39,744 nt of DNA from positions 1 to 39,744 of the forward strand of contig JAUVII010000008.1 in assembly GCA_030592845.1 (NCBI GenBank), given 5' to 3'. Every line of letters begins with the position of its first letter. The stretch's first letter is position 1. Below, one piece after another: positions 1 through 10,634 of the stretch. Under the pieces are notes generated by a model. That model was not told where the DNA came from. It made no database searches and worked only from the letters and a program-made list of their open reading frames with translations. Source of the DNA: Candidatus Krumholzibacteriia bacterium. Its GTDB lineage: Bacteria; Krumholzibacteriota; Krumholzibacteriia; LZORAL124-64-63. The position numbers were made by a program, and so were the translations under genes.

Positions 1-564
1 CTGGATGGTACCCCCGAAAATGGCTCCGTTGGGCACGATGATCTTAACGTTGTCGGGTGTGCAGATGGTCTTCGAGAAGATGGCGATATCCACCACCTTG
101 CCCTTGACGCCGGCGGCCTAGATGACATCCCCGGCCGTGAAGGGCCGGAACAGCAGCAGCATGACGCCCGAAGAGAAGTTACCCAAAGTACCCTGAAGGG
201 CCATGCCGACGGCAAAACCGGCGGCACCGAGAATGGCCACGAAGCTGGCGGTCTGCACCCCGAATTTGCCCACAACCGCGATCAGGGTAAACGCCATGAT
301 GGCGAAGTAGATGAGGCTGCCGATAAAGCCGGTCAGGCTTGGATCGACGCCCTGTTTGGTCATGACCTTCTTGACACTGTTGCGGATGGCCCCGGCAACA
401 ATGCGGCCGACGACCAGGATGGCCAGAGCGGTCAGGACCTGGATGCCCAGAGCGGGCCCCTTGTCCATCAACAAGTCCATCCACCTGGACGGATCAGTCA
501 TCGATTCGGCGGCGGCGGCGGCGGTCTCGGGACCGGCGGCGGCTTGACCCAAAAATGCAAGCAT
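1..564 (-). pseudogene. MscS-family mechanosensitive channel, interrupted by an in-frame TAG and truncated by the window edge
   Basis: ORF 564-118 encodes TM helices plus MscS pore-type sequence (GAAGFAVGMALQGTLGNFSSGVMLLLFRPFTAGDVI). After the TAG at 118-120 the same frame continues AAGVKGKVVDIAIFSKTICTPDNVKIIVPNGAIFGGTIQ to position 1, which is the expected MscS continuation. Confidence 0.8.
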
Positions 565-687
565 TGGACTCCCCCTGGAAAAGGTTGGAAATTAATAGAG
601 GCCTTATAACCGGGAAAGCATCCCCATGGTCTCCCCCGAGGCCTTCTCAGCATTGAACGAAGAATACTATCAACAATGATTATCTAG

Positions 688-1779
688 TCAATTTTTATCT
701 TTTATTACCACGTCAATACGCCTGTTCAGGGCGCGCCCTTCGGGTGTGCTGTTGAGCGCGATGGGCTTGTCGGGCCCAAAGCCTTCCGTGGCGATGGTCC
801 CTTCATCACGATTGAGTTTCTTCTCGAGCAGCCGGGCCACGGATTCGGCGCGGCGGCGCGACAGCCGCAGATTGGCGTCTTTGCCGCCAGTGTCGTCGGT
901 GTGGCCTTCCACCCGGACTTCGCCCCCGGGGAACATCCCGATCGCGGCCACGATCCTGTCCACCAGATCGTCCTGGCCGGATTTCAGCGTGGCACTGCCC
1001 ACGCCGAAGGAAACCCCGTAGACCTGCATGACCACTTCGCCCCCGGCGGTGAGCAGGACCTCCCCCTCGTCAGTCGAAATTGAAGATCTGATGAAGGCGA
1101 CGGCCTCTTCCTTTTTCTGCTTTTTCGTGAGTACGGATTCGGCGGCGGAACGGTCGGCTTCGGCCACACCCACGCGCAACTCGGACTCCCATAGTTGGCG
1201 GCGCAATGAGCTGACCTCCACCTGCAGAACGGTAATCAAGGATTCCTGGTCCGCTGCCCGCCCGCCCCCCGCCTGGATGAATCGACGGTTTTCCACCGTC
1301 AGGGAATCCACCAGGACCTGCCGCTGGAGGTTGGCGTCATTCAGTTGATCAATGAGATCCCCGGCCAGACCGGTCCCGCTCAGTACGGGATCCAATCCCA
1401 CGCCGTACAGGGTTGCAATTTCCGCCAGAGCCTGGTCGAACCGTCCCAGAAGGGCTTCCATTCCGCTTTTCCGGCTGCGCATATCCTCGATGAAAGCGGC
1501 GGCGTTGACCAGGTGGCGTCCCTTGTCGTTGAGGGCCGCCCATTGTTCCGGGGTGGCCCCGTTCTTTTCCGCCTCCTCGAGACGGGAATCCAGGTCCCAC
1601 CACGCGTGGGGCAACTGTCCCTTGGCTCCCAGTTTCTTGGCCTGCCGCATCAATTCATGGATTTCATCGGCCTGGACGTTGGTCTCCTCCTCAGCCGGCA
1701 CCGTCGCCGGAAACAGGATCACTACCGTGAACAAGGAAATGGCCAGAATCAGGGCCGTCGTTTGAAGCTTCAAGATCAT
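688..1779 (-). CDS. OmpA-family outer membrane/peptidoglycan-associated protein with coiled-coil region
   Basis: N-terminal signal peptide; C-terminal OmpA motif (EVRVEGHTDDTGGKDANLRLSRRRAESVARLL...GFGPDKPIALNSTPEGRALNRRIDVVI). Confidence 0.85.
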   Translation of the reverse strand: MILKLQTTALILAISLFTVVILFPATVPAEEETNVQADEIHELMRQAKKLGAKGQLPHAWWDLDSRLEEAEKNGATPEQWAALNDKGRHLVNAAAFIEDMRSRKSGMEALLGRFDQALAEIATLYGVGLDPVLSGTGLAGDLIDQLNDANLQRQVLVDSLTVENRRFIQAGGGRAADQESLITVLQVEVSSLRRQLWESELRVGVAEADRSAAESVLTKKQKKEEAVAFIRSSISTDEGEVLLTAGGEVVMQVYGVSFGVGSATLKSGQDDLVDRIVAAIGMFPGGEVRVEGHTDDTGGKDANLRLSRRRAESVARLLEKKLNRDEGTIATEGFGPDKPIALNSTPEGRALNRRIDVVIKDKN

Positions 1780-2894
1780 TCCTCCAACCGGCTTCGGGAA
1801 TCGACCGGGGGTGCCGGAACAACACCAGTATCATCGGCCTTGGCTCTTTTCCTTGCGACGACCTCCAGGGCCGCCTCCAACACCTGGTCATCAAAGATCC
1901 GGGTCATGCAATTGTAAAGGATGCATTTTTCCTCCAGGCAGATCCTGCGGGCCGGACAGACCACTTCCGGCACCAGGGTCCGGCTCAGGGGACCACGCGG
2001 GCCCCAACGATCCGGGCCCATGGTAACCACCGGCGGGAACAGACCGACAGTCGCGCAACCCACCGCCGCCGCAATATGCAGGGGACCGGTCGATGGTCCG
2101 ATAAACAGATCCCCGGCAGACAGGATTCCCATGAATTCCCTCAGTGAGAACCTGTCCAGCAGGATATCGATTCCCCGATCCAGATGCGAGGCCACCGCGG
2201 CGACCGTGGCGCTGTCCGCGGCCGAACCGGTGATGAAGACCCGCCATCCCGTTCGCCGGGCCAGGACGTTGGCAACCCCGGCAAAGCGCTCCGGTTCCCA
2301 ATCCAGGGCCGAACCGCCGGAGCCGGGATGGATAAAAACCACAGTCCCGGCAGCGGCGGCTTCGGTCCGGCGAAATGTTTTCCCGATCTCCACCTGCCCA
2401 GGAGTAAGATGCAGGCGGGGCTCCGGAAAAACCCGCGGGGAGGACCGGAACCGGTTCAGCCAACCGCCGGTAAGACGGCGTGCCAAAGCCAGATTGTGCT
2501 CCATTTCATGCCGCCTGCCACGGGACCGGGATTGCCATGATCCCCGGTTCAGCAGGAGCCAGCTCGACCCCTTGGAAAGAGGTCCGTACCGTTTGGAAAT
2601 CCCGACCCTCTTCATCAGACGGGCCAATTCCAGCTGGTACTGGAGAATCACCACCGCGTCGAATTTTTCCCGCCGCAGCTTGTCTTCAAGATCCGCCAGT
2701 TCCCTCCCGGTTTCATCCCCGGTCCAGGTCCAGACAGCGTCGATGTGGGGATCGTTTTCCACAAGCGGCACCGATCCCGGCGCCACCATGGCCTGCACTT
2801 TCCAGTCCGGCCGCACGGTCTTGATATCCTCGAAGACGGGCAGGGACAATACGAGGTCGCCCAGACGGTCCGTTCTGACGATCAAGACCTTCAA
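1776..2894 (-). CDS. Glycosyltransferase family 9 (ADP-heptose:LPS heptosyltransferase-like)
   Basis: LKVLIVRTDRLGDLVLSLPVFEDIKTVRP N-terminus and FIHPGSGGSALDWEPERFAGVA...GPSTGPLHIAAAVGCATVGLFPP. Start revised to TTG at 2894 (TTGA overlap with the upstream stop) instead of ORF-track 3005. Confidence 0.85.
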   Translation of the reverse strand: MKVLIVRTDRLGDLVLSLPVFEDIKTVRPDWKVQAMVAPGSVPLVENDPHIDAVWTWTGDETGRELADLEDKLRREKFDAVVILQYQLELARLMKRVGISKRYGPLSKGSSWLLLNRGSWQSRSRGRRHEMEHNLALARRLTGGWLNRFRSSPRVFPEPRLHLTPGQVEIGKTFRRTEAAAAGTVVFIHPGSGGSALDWEPERFAGVANVLARRTGWRVFITGSAADSATVAAVASHLDRGIDILLDRFSLREFMGILSAGDLFIGPSTGPLHIAAAVGCATVGLFPPVVTMGPDRWGPRGPLSRTLVPEVVCPARRICLEEKCILYNCMTRIFDDQVLEAALEVVARKRAKADDTGVVPAPPVDSRSRLEE

Positions 2895-3631
2895 CGGCGC
2901 CCCATCCGCCAAAGTTTGGTGTACTTGCTCAGGACATAGAATCCGGACGCCAGGCAAAGAACCGTGCCGGGCAAGCCGTCCAGGATGCCGCCCTTGATCA
3001 ACCACATCCGCAGGAAAGCCGCCTTGGCCCGGACCACGGCTCCGAAGAGACCGGAACTCCGGCCCTCCGCATACAGTTCCTCGGCCGCCAAGGTTGTATA
3101 GCGGTTCAACTTGTCGATGTACTGTTCCATCGTCTCGTAGGTGTAGTGCAACATCAGGCCGTCCAACCGGCCGACCGGGCCATCAGTCACCACCGATTCA
3201 TGAACGGGTTTGTCGTTGAAGCCCGCCCGTTGGCGGTCGAACAACCGGGTCACGTATTCGGGGTGCCAACCGCAGTGGCGGATCCACTTGCCCAGAAAAC
3301 GGCTCAGGCGATTGACCATGAAGGCGGCTTCATCCGGTTGATCAGACAAGGCTTCGATGGCGGACATGAGTTCGGGCGTCACCTGTTCGTCGGAGTCGAT
3401 GCTCAGCACCCACCGGTTGCGGCACAAATCGACGGCCTTCTGTTTCGTAGGTCCGAATCCCAGCCAATCCGTCTGGTGAAGGGCGGCGCCGTGCCGGGTA
3501 CAGACCTCCGCCGTCGCGTCCGTACTGCCCTGGTCCAGGACGACGATCTCGTCCGCAAAGGCCACCGACTGCAGGCACCTCTCCAGGTCCTCCGCGGCGT
3601 TCAAAGTGATGATGGCCACTGAAATTTTCAC
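2891..3631 (-). CDS. Glycosyltransferase family 2 (WaaE/KdtX-like LPS core glycosyltransferase)
   Basis: MKISVAIITLNAAEDLERCLQSVAFADEIVVLDQGSTDATAEVC, SIDSDEQVTPEL; GTG start in a GTGA overlap. Confidence 0.85.
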   Translation of the reverse strand: MKISVAIITLNAAEDLERCLQSVAFADEIVVLDQGSTDATAEVCTRHGAALHQTDWLGFGPTKQKAVDLCRNRWVLSIDSDEQVTPELMSAIEALSDQPDEAAFMVNRLSRFLGKWIRHCGWHPEYVTRLFDRQRAGFNDKPVHESVVTDGPVGRLDGLMLHYTYETMEQYIDKLNRYTTLAAEELYAEGRSSGLFGAVVRAKAAFLRMWLIKGGILDGLPGTVLCLASGFYVLSKYTKLWRMGRR

Positions 3632-4671
3632 GCCGAAGCCGCCTTTCGGGGCACGAGAATCACCTTGCCCACGTTCAAACGGTCCTCCAGGCGGCGGTGG
3701 GCGCGCCCGGCCTCATCAAAGGGAATAACCTCGTCGATCACCGGAGAGATACGGCCGTCGGCCAGCATTTCCAGCAGATCGGCCATCCATTTCGAAGTGC
3801 GCTCACCCTGGTCCCACATCCTGCCCAGATTCACTCCCGCGATGGATTTGTTGTCGTTCATCAACGTGATGGGGTTCAACCGGAACCAGGGAACCCGGGC
3901 CAACGTGCGCAACGCCGACAGGGTACCAGACCTCCTGCCGATCGCGGCACTGGAAAAACCGAACAGGACCAGGCGGCCGCATTTGGCCAGGCTGTGGTAA
4001 TTTTCCATGATCCAGCGGCCATGGCGGGGCTCCAGGGCCACATCCACACCCCGTCCATCGGTAACGTCCATGATTTCCCCGGCAAAATCCCGCCGGTTGG
4101 AATCGAACACATGGACGAGCCCCTGCTCCTTCAGGAATGCGTGTTTCCCGGGGGAAGCGGAACCGATGACCCGGGCACCCGCCAGATGACACAATTGAAT
4201 GACCGCCTGGCCCACACCACCGGCGGCGGAATGGATCAGCACCAGGTCCCCCTCGGCGATGGGAGCCATGACCCTGACCATCTGCCAGGCCGTCAGGTAA
4301 TTGACGGGCACCGCGGCCGCGGCCACCGGATCGACCTGCCCGGGAAGTTCCCAGACCAACTCCCGGGGCAGGCAGACGTATTCACTGTACCCCCCGAAAT
4401 TGCACATGGCCACCACCGCGGCCCCGCTGAGTTGTTCATCCACCCCGGAACCGACGGCGTCCACGGTACCGGCGACTTCGTATCCCGCCACCGCCGGCAG
4501 CTTCGGGGCGTCAGGATACAGTCCCCGCCTCATCATCACGTCGGCGAAATTGACCCCCGCCGCCGCAACGTGGACCCGCACCTGTCCGGGCCCGGGGTCG
4601 GGCCGGGAAACTTCGCGGACCTCCAGGACATCCACCTCGCCGGTGCGGTCGATCCAGATCTGGCGCATCAT
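3628..4671 (-). CDS. Medium-chain dehydrogenase/reductase, quinone oxidoreductase/VAT-1-like
   Basis: GVNFADVMMRRGLYPDAPKLPAVAGYEVAGTVDAVG and cofactor loop LIHSAAGGVGQAVIQLCHLAGARVIGSAS. Confidence 0.85.
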   Translation of the reverse strand: MMRQIWIDRTGEVDVLEVREVSRPDPGPGQVRVHVAAAGVNFADVMMRRGLYPDAPKLPAVAGYEVAGTVDAVGSGVDEQLSGAAVVAMCNFGGYSEYVCLPRELVWELPGQVDPVAAAAVPVNYLTAWQMVRVMAPIAEGDLVLIHSAAGGVGQAVIQLCHLAGARVIGSASPGKHAFLKEQGLVHVFDSNRRDFAGEIMDVTDGRGVDVALEPRHGRWIMENYHSLAKCGRLVLFGFSSAAIGRRSGTLSALRTLARVPWFRLNPITLMNDNKSIAGVNLGRMWDQGERTSKWMADLLEMLADGRISPVIDEVIPFDEAGRAHRRLEDRLNVGKVILVPRKAASA

Positions 4672-6476
4672 CGGAAGACGAACCCCCCGGGTTTGGTGCT
4701 CGGCATTCCGATCACGGGATTTTCCACCGAACCGAGTTTAAAGCCCAGCGCCAATCCATTTTCATCGATACTGTTGAGGAAACCGATGCGCAGCTGGGTC
4801 GAGGGCAACACCAAGTCGGTATTTTCGAACTGGAAGCCCAGGCCGAGGCTCGAATAGATCTTTTTTTGTTCCAGGGGATCGTCCTCGCCTCCCACGGTCC
4901 CGATGTCCGCATAGGCAAAGACCATAAAATTGAAGCCCATCATTTTCCAGGGGGTGAACAGGCGGGACTCCATCTTCAGGATCAGTCGCTTGTTGCCCCG
5001 CACCAGGTTGTCCTCCAGGCCCCGAAGTCCGGTTTTGTTTCCAAGCACCAGCACCCCATCCCCTTTGCGGTTGAAGGCCGAAGTGTAGGTCAGGAACGAA
5101 TAGAAACGGAACCTGTATCGGGAGCCGCCAATCAGGCGGGTGATGTAGGTGCCCCCCACATTCAACGATCCGTCTTCGGATACCGCGTTATGGAAATAAC
5201 TTCCCAGATCCACAAAACCCAGCAGGATATCACCCCGATTGCGGGTGGTGAGATAGGCCGTCTGGAAAAAAGCGCTGGAACGGTCGTAGAATTCCCGGTC
5301 CTGGTAGCCGCCGGTCAGTTTGATCGTAAAACCCGCGGGAACATCTTCGGTTTCTCCCATCTTGAAAAGCAGGTTGGTCTTGTAATGTTTCAACCGCTGA
5401 TACGTCACTCCGGCATAATAATCCCTGGTATTCAGATAAGCGGCATTCGAGTCGGGAGTGGCCTCGGGAGCCTCAATGAAGTCGAGCTTGCGGAACCTCA
5501 CCGCGGGAACGAGCAGGGGACGGGCCGACTGCTCGGTGGACCGAACTTTACGCAGGGGAATGGTACGGCCCAGCCAATAGTCTCCCAACTCGAACTCGCG
5601 GGGCACGCCATTGTTGTCCCGAACATCCGTATCATCCCACCCGGCTCCGCCTACCCACTTGATGTAGGGGTGGATCAGGTCGCGCTGGATTTCAACCTGC
5701 CGGGACAGTTCCTGCCACGAATCCTCGAACAACAACCGCAGATCCACGAAGGAACCCCAGAGGTTCCGTTTGCTCAGAATACCCTGATAGCCGAGGTTCG
5801 GCTCCTTGTCTCCGCGGTAGATCAACTTGTTTTCCAGGCGGACCCCGTAGCCCCCGAGGTTGGAGAAAAAGAGGTTCACGTCATACCGGTCGGGATCCTT
5901 GATTTTTCCCGTGACACCGAAGGGCCACTTGTCCTGGGTTTCGATGACAACCACCACCGATCCGCTCTCTCCCATGAGCGGCAGCACGCGGATCCTGACA
6001 TCGTTAATGAAATCCAGTTCACGGAGCATGCGCTCCGTATCAGCCAGCAGGAAGGGATCCAATAACTGACCCTGTTCGAACAGGAGATAATCCCTGATCA
6101 GGCGGTCCTTGGTATAGGAGTGGATGGGTTTGGTGACGGAATTGAAGAAGTTCTGACCCGTTCCCTGGTCTTCATCCCATGAGGAGTCGAACCGGGCGAC
6201 CTGGTGAACGATGACCACTTCGATTGGTTTGCCGATATAGGCCGCGTAGGGGCTCACCAGCTCTACAGATGTGCCGTCCAGGTCCTCATGCCTTTTTCCG
6301 CCGCGGCCAAAAAGTTTCCTCATCATGCGGGTCAGCCAGAAGCCGTCCTGGTCCCCGTCCGTGCCGGCGACCGCCACCGAATCGGGAACCGCGCCGGCTT
6401 CCTGGCCCTGGGCCACGGCCACGAACCCCGTCCCGAGCAGGAACAGAATCAGCAGGCCGGTCGCCAGAAGCCGCAT
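4668..6476 (-). CDS. BamA/Omp85-like outer membrane protein with POTRA-like domain
   Basis: Signal peptide MRLLATGLLILFLLGTGFVAVAQG; POTRA-like region (LIRDYLLFEQGQLLDPFLLADTERMLRELDFINDVRIRVLP); beta-barrel-like C-terminal half ending VFR. Start revised from 6557 to 6476. Confidence 0.7.
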   Translation of the reverse strand: MRLLATGLLILFLLGTGFVAVAQGQEAGAVPDSVAVAGTDGDQDGFWLTRMMRKLFGRGGKRHEDLDGTSVELVSPYAAYIGKPIEVVIVHQVARFDSSWDEDQGTGQNFFNSVTKPIHSYTKDRLIRDYLLFEQGQLLDPFLLADTERMLRELDFINDVRIRVLPLMGESGSVVVVIETQDKWPFGVTGKIKDPDRYDVNLFFSNLGGYGVRLENKLIYRGDKEPNLGYQGILSKRNLWGSFVDLRLLFEDSWQELSRQVEIQRDLIHPYIKWVGGAGWDDTDVRDNNGVPREFELGDYWLGRTIPLRKVRSTEQSARPLLVPAVRFRKLDFIEAPEATPDSNAAYLNTRDYYAGVTYQRLKHYKTNLLFKMGETEDVPAGFTIKLTGGYQDREFYDRSSAFFQTAYLTTRNRGDILLGFVDLGSYFHNAVSEDGSLNVGGTYITRLIGGSRYRFRFYSFLTYTSAFNRKGDGVLVLGNKTGLRGLEDNLVRGNKRLILKMESRLFTPWKMMGFNFMVFAYADIGTVGGEDDPLEQKKIYSSLGLGFQFENTDLVLPSTQLRIGFLNSIDENGLALGFKLGSVENPVIGMPSTKPGGFVFR

Positions 6477-6480
6477 GGTG

Positions 6481-6978
6481 TCACCGCCCGCAGCAGCGTT
6501 TGAATTTTTTGCCGCTTCCGCAATGGCAGGGGTCGTTGCGCCCGGTCTTGGGCTCACTCCTGACTACCGGTTTATTGACTCCCGGCTTACCCTCGGTAAA
6601 ATGCCAGGCCCCTTCCGACCGTCCGAACTCGGCTACCTCGTGGTACTGCTTTTCCTGACCATCGTAGGTGTAGCTGGCCACGAACTCCACCCGTCCCGTC
6701 TCGTCGTCCGGGCCGCCCGCTGTGCAGGCGACAATCTCCAGCCCGTGCCACTGGCTGTTCTCGGCCCAGTCCTTGGAACCATCGCCATCCTCATCCTGAC
6801 GGAAATCCGGATGAACCGAGTTCTTCAGGAAATCCATCTCCACCTTGGTATAGGCGGTGTACCGGGCGCGCATCAGCTCCTCGGCGGTGGCGGCTGTCCG
6901 CTCACCCTTGATGACAGGCTGACAGCAATCGTCGTACTCACGTTCAGATCCACACGGACAGTTCATTTCCCGCTCCAT
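6481..6978 (-). CDS. YchJ-family SEC-C motif protein
   Basis: N-terminal [13 protein letters not shown] and C-terminal [24 protein letters not shown] motifs flanking a YchJ-like middle ([26 protein letters not shown]). Confidence 0.85.
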   Translation of the reverse strand: MEREMNCPCGSEREYDDCCQPVIKGERTAATAEELMRARYTAYTKVEMDFLKNSVHPDFRQDEDGDGSKDWAENSQWHGLEIVACTAGGPDDETGRVEFVASYTYDGQEKQYHEVAEFGRSEGAWHFTEGKPGVNKPVVRSEPKTGRNDPCHCGSGKKFKRCCGR

Positions 6979-7061
6979 CGAAAGAGGGCCGCCAGATTCA
7001 GGATGTCCATTTCTGGACAACCAGACCGGCGGCCCGGTTATTCCCAGGGATTGCCAGACCG

Positions 7062-9116
7062 CTAATCGGACGCGGCGTTGCGGGCTCCCTTATAAAGATA
7101 GAAACACACGCCGCAAAAGAGAACCAGAGCCAACACGGCCGACATGGGATTCTCCTCCACCCAACCATGCATGTTCAGCGCGTGGACCACGGACCAGCCC
7201 TCGGCGTTGACCACGGTGCCGTCATGCAGGGTGCGCGTCCAGTCGTCGCTGACGAGCATCTTGCCGAAGAACAGCACCAGGGCCGCCACTACCCCCATGA
7301 TGGCGCCGCCGGCAACAAAACCGGAAGCCATCAGGGTTCCCTTCTCCTTGCGCTGCCTCTGCACATCCTTGCTGCCGCCCTTGGCCACGAAATACGACAC
7401 GAGGCCGCCGGCCAGGATGGGAGTGTTCAGGTGCAGGGGCAGGTACATGCCCAAAGCGAAAGCCAAAGGCGGGACACCGACCCATTCGAGAATCAGGGCC
7501 ATGAAACAACCGCCCAGATACAGCATCCAGGGAGCCGGCGAGCCGGTCATCAGCGGCTCGATAACCGCGGCCATGGCGCTGGCCTGGGGAGCTTCCAGAG
7601 GATTGGGTTTGGCTGCCGTGGGCATGCCGAATCCGTACGTGTCGTTCAGCAGCATGATCACGCCCGCGACCGCGGCCGCGGAAAAGAGAGTGCCCAGGAA
7701 TTTCCATTGTTGCTGAACAATGGGCGTCGTGCCCAGCCAGTAACCGATCTTCAGATCGCTGATGAAGCCGCCGCTCATGGACAGGGCCGTACAGACGACA
7801 CCACCGATGAGAAGTGCGGCCACGATGCCGCCATTGCCCTCGAGGCCAACCCAGTTGAGGATAACCGAACTGATGATCAGGGTCATCAGGGTCATACCTG
7901 AAACCGGGTTGGTGCCGACGATGGCGATGGCCCGCGCAGCCACGGTCGTGAACAGGAAGGAGATCACCGTAACGATCAACAGGCCGGCGATCGCCCAGGT
8001 GAACTTGCTCGTCACGCCAAACCAGAAGAACAGGAACACCAGAACCAGGGTCAGCACGATCAACGCGGAGATCCACTTCATGGGCAGATCTTTCTGCGTC
8101 CGCTCAACCGGTCCGGTATCGACCTTCTGGCCACCCTTGAGTTCGTTGGCAGCCAATTGGAAAGCGCCCCAGATAATGCTGCGGGACTTGAAAACGCCGA
8201 TCATGCCGGCCATGGCGATGGCGCCGATGCCCACCGGCCGCACGTAATTGAAGAAAAGTTCTCCGGGGACCATTTTCTGCAATTCGGCGATCTGGAACTC
8301 GTTGCCAAAGAAACCGACCATCGGCACCAGGACCCACCAGGCCAGGAACGAACCCGAGGCTATGATCAGGGCGTAGCGCAAGCCGACGATGTAGCCCAGG
8401 CCGATAACGGCCGCGTCGGTCAGCAGACGGAACTCCAGGCGAGGCCCCATGGCCAGACGTTCACCCCAGGCAAACACCCGGGTGGTGAACAATTCTCGCC
8501 AAAAGCCGAAGGTGCCGGACAGGAAGTTGTAGATACCGCCCAGGGCCGCGGCCTTGAGCAGGGTCGAAGCGGCGCCGCCGCCCTTTTCACCGGCCATCAG
8601 CACCTCGGTCGAGGCGGTGGCTTCGGGGAAGGGGAACTCACCGTGCATGTCCTTGACGAAATACCGGCGGAACGGTACCAGGAACAAAATACCCAGCAAA
8701 CCACCCAGCAGGGAAGCCATGAAGATGCGAAAAAATCCCGCCTGATCCTCCAGCCCCAGAATGTACAACCCGGGAACGGTAAAAATCGCGCCGGCGACAA
8801 TGACGCCGGAAGCCGAACCGATGGACTGGATGATGACGTTTTCCTGCAGGGCGTTCTTGCGGTTCAGGGCGTTGCTCAAACCCATGGCCAAAATGGTGAT
8901 GGGAATGGCCGCTTCGAAAACCTGACCGATCTTCAGCCCCAGATAGGCACTGGCGCCGGTAAACAGAACCGCGTAAAAAAGGCCCCAGAACAGGGAATAC
9001 CCGGTTAGTTCGGGGACGATTTTCTCCGCCGGAATAACCGGCACGTAGGTTTCACCCTCATTCAACTTCCGATATGCGTTATCGGGAAGACTTTTGGGGT
9101 TTCCGCTGACTTCCAT
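7062..9116 (-). CDS. Oligopeptide transporter (OPT) family protein
   Basis: [56 protein letters not shown] and many TM segments. Start revised to MEVSGNPKS at 9116. Confidence 0.85.
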   Translation of the reverse strand: MEVSGNPKSLPDNAYRKLNEGETYVPVIPAEKIVPELTGYSLFWGLFYAVLFTGASAYLGLKIGQVFEAAIPITILAMGLSNALNRKNALQENVIIQSIGSASGVIVAGAIFTVPGLYILGLEDQAGFFRIFMASLLGGLLGILFLVPFRRYFVKDMHGEFPFPEATASTEVLMAGEKGGGAASTLLKAAALGGIYNFLSGTFGFWRELFTTRVFAWGERLAMGPRLEFRLLTDAAVIGLGYIVGLRYALIIASGSFLAWWVLVPMVGFFGNEFQIAELQKMVPGELFFNYVRPVGIGAIAMAGMIGVFKSRSIIWGAFQLAANELKGGQKVDTGPVERTQKDLPMKWISALIVLTLVLVFLFFWFGVTSKFTWAIAGLLIVTVISFLFTTVAARAIAIVGTNPVSGMTLMTLIISSVILNWVGLEGNGGIVAALLIGGVVCTALSMSGGFISDLKIGYWLGTTPIVQQQWKFLGTLFSAAAVAGVIMLLNDTYGFGMPTAAKPNPLEAPQASAMAAVIEPLMTGSPAPWMLYLGGCFMALILEWVGVPPLAFALGMYLPLHLNTPILAGGLVSYFVAKGGSKDVQRQRKEKGTLMASGFVAGGAIMGVVAALVLFFGKMLVSDDWTRTLHDGTVVNAEGWSVVHALNMHGWVEENPMSAVLALVLFCGVCFYLYKGARNAASD

Positions 9117-9370
9117 GGACACCTCCGGGCAGGGGATCAGACTGGGACCATTGTCCCGGGACCGTGGCCGACCGTTCGGAAGGTCGCCGGCAGTCGACAT
9201 CGCCGGTAAACCTAACATTCTCCCTACTTTCAGACAAGCATAGTGTCAACCTCATCCTTGCTTCCCCCCACCTTGGAGTCCTATCTTTGACTTTCGCATT
9301 TCAACCGTGGGAAACGATCGGTTGCGTCGGATTCCCACAGCGACCCGTTTTTTCAGCCGGAGGCCTTTCC

Positions 9371-10630
9371 ATGCTGGACCGCCAAGCCGATTCCACGTTC
9401 CCGACCCTGGTCGACCGCTTCGTCACCTACGCCAAAATCCACACCACCAGCAGCGACGAGTCGGACACCTATCCCTCCACCGAGCGCCAGTTCGACCTGG
9501 CCCGTCTCCTGGTGGACGAATTGAAGGCCGTCGGACTGGCCGATGCCTCAGTGGACGACAACTGCTACGTAACGGCCAACCTGCCGGCCAGCCCCGGCTG
9601 CGAAAAAGTGCCCGCCATCGCGTTCATTTCCCATATGGACACCTATCCCGAAGTCAGCGGTGAAAACGTGGTGCCCACCTTCCACGAAAACTACCAGGGC
9701 GGCGACATCGACCTTCCCAACGAGGGGCGCAAGATCCTCGCGGCCGAAAACCCGTATCTGGCCAAGTGCATCGGTGAGACCATCATCACCGCCGACGGGA
9801 CCACCCTGCTGGGCGCCGACGACAAGGCCGGCATCGCCGAAATCCTGGAAGCCCTGACCATCATCCACGAGAATCCCGACGGGAAACACGGCCCAGTGAA
9901 GATCGCCTTTACCCCGGATGAAGAAGTGGGCGCCGGCGTGAAACATTTCGATGTGGAAGGGTTCGGAGCCACCGTGGCTTACACCATGGACGGCGGCCAG
10001 CGCGGCGAGGTGGAGAACGAAACCTTCTGCGCCGACAGCGCCATCGTGACCTTCGTCGGCCGCGACATCCACCCCGGTTACGCCAAGGACAAGATGATCG
10101 TTTCGGTCAAGGTGGCCGGTGATTTCATCGCCAGCCTGCCCCGCGAAGGCGCCCCCGAAACCACCGAAGGCATGGAGGGCTACATCCATCCCATCAGCAT
10201 CAAGGGAAACTGCAGCGAAACCGAGGTCCAGCTGCTGATCCGCGATTTCGATCTCGCCGGTTTGCGGCCCAAAGCCGAGATGATCGACAAGTACGCCGCC
10301 GCGGCCTGCGAAAAGTGGCCCAATTCCAGCTACAAGATCGAGATCAAGGAATACTACCGGAACATGAAGTACGATCTGGAGAAGGAACCCCGTGCCATGG
10401 CCTACGCTCTGGAGGCGGTCAAACGGGCGGGTATGGATCCCCTCCAGGGATCAATTCGGGGCGGCACCGACGGCTCCACCCTGTCGGCCAAGGGGTTGCC
10501 GACGCCGAACATCTTTACCGGGGAACAGGATTTCCATGGTTACGGTGAGTGGATCTGCGCCAAGGACATGGAGCTTGCCACCGACACCATCCTGCGGATT
10601 ATCGAGGTTTGGTGCGAGAAGGAGAGCTAG
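9371..10630 (+). CDS. pepT: Peptidase T (tripeptide aminopeptidase, M20 family)
   Basis: FISHMDTYPEVSGENVVPTF, TTLLGADDKAGIAEILEAL, FTPDEEVGAGVKHFD, GGTDGSTLSAKGLPTPNIFTGEQDFHGYGEW. Start at MLDRQADSTFPTLVDRF. Confidence 0.93.
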   Translation: MLDRQADSTFPTLVDRFVTYAKIHTTSSDESDTYPSTERQFDLARLLVDELKAVGLADASVDDNCYVTANLPASPGCEKVPAIAFISHMDTYPEVSGENVVPTFHENYQGGDIDLPNEGRKILAAENPYLAKCIGETIITADGTTLLGADDKAGIAEILEALTIIHENPDGKHGPVKIAFTPDEEVGAGVKHFDVEGFGATVAYTMDGGQRGEVENETFCADSAIVTFVGRDIHPGYAKDKMIVSVKVAGDFIASLPREGAPETTEGMEGYIHPISIKGNCSETEVQLLIRDFDLAGLRPKAEMIDKYAAAACEKWPNSSYKIEIKEYYRNMKYDLEKEPRAMAYALEAVKRAGMDPLQGSIRGGTDGSTLSAKGLPTPNIFTGEQDFHGYGEWICAKDMELATDTILRIIEVWCEKES

Positions 10631-10634
10631 CAGA

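Noticed and set aside
118-120. Genome-wide amber reassignment (TAG as sense codon)
   Set aside because: TAG ends several intact genes in this window (e.g. 10628-10630, 18869-18871, 26159-26161, 38252-38254).
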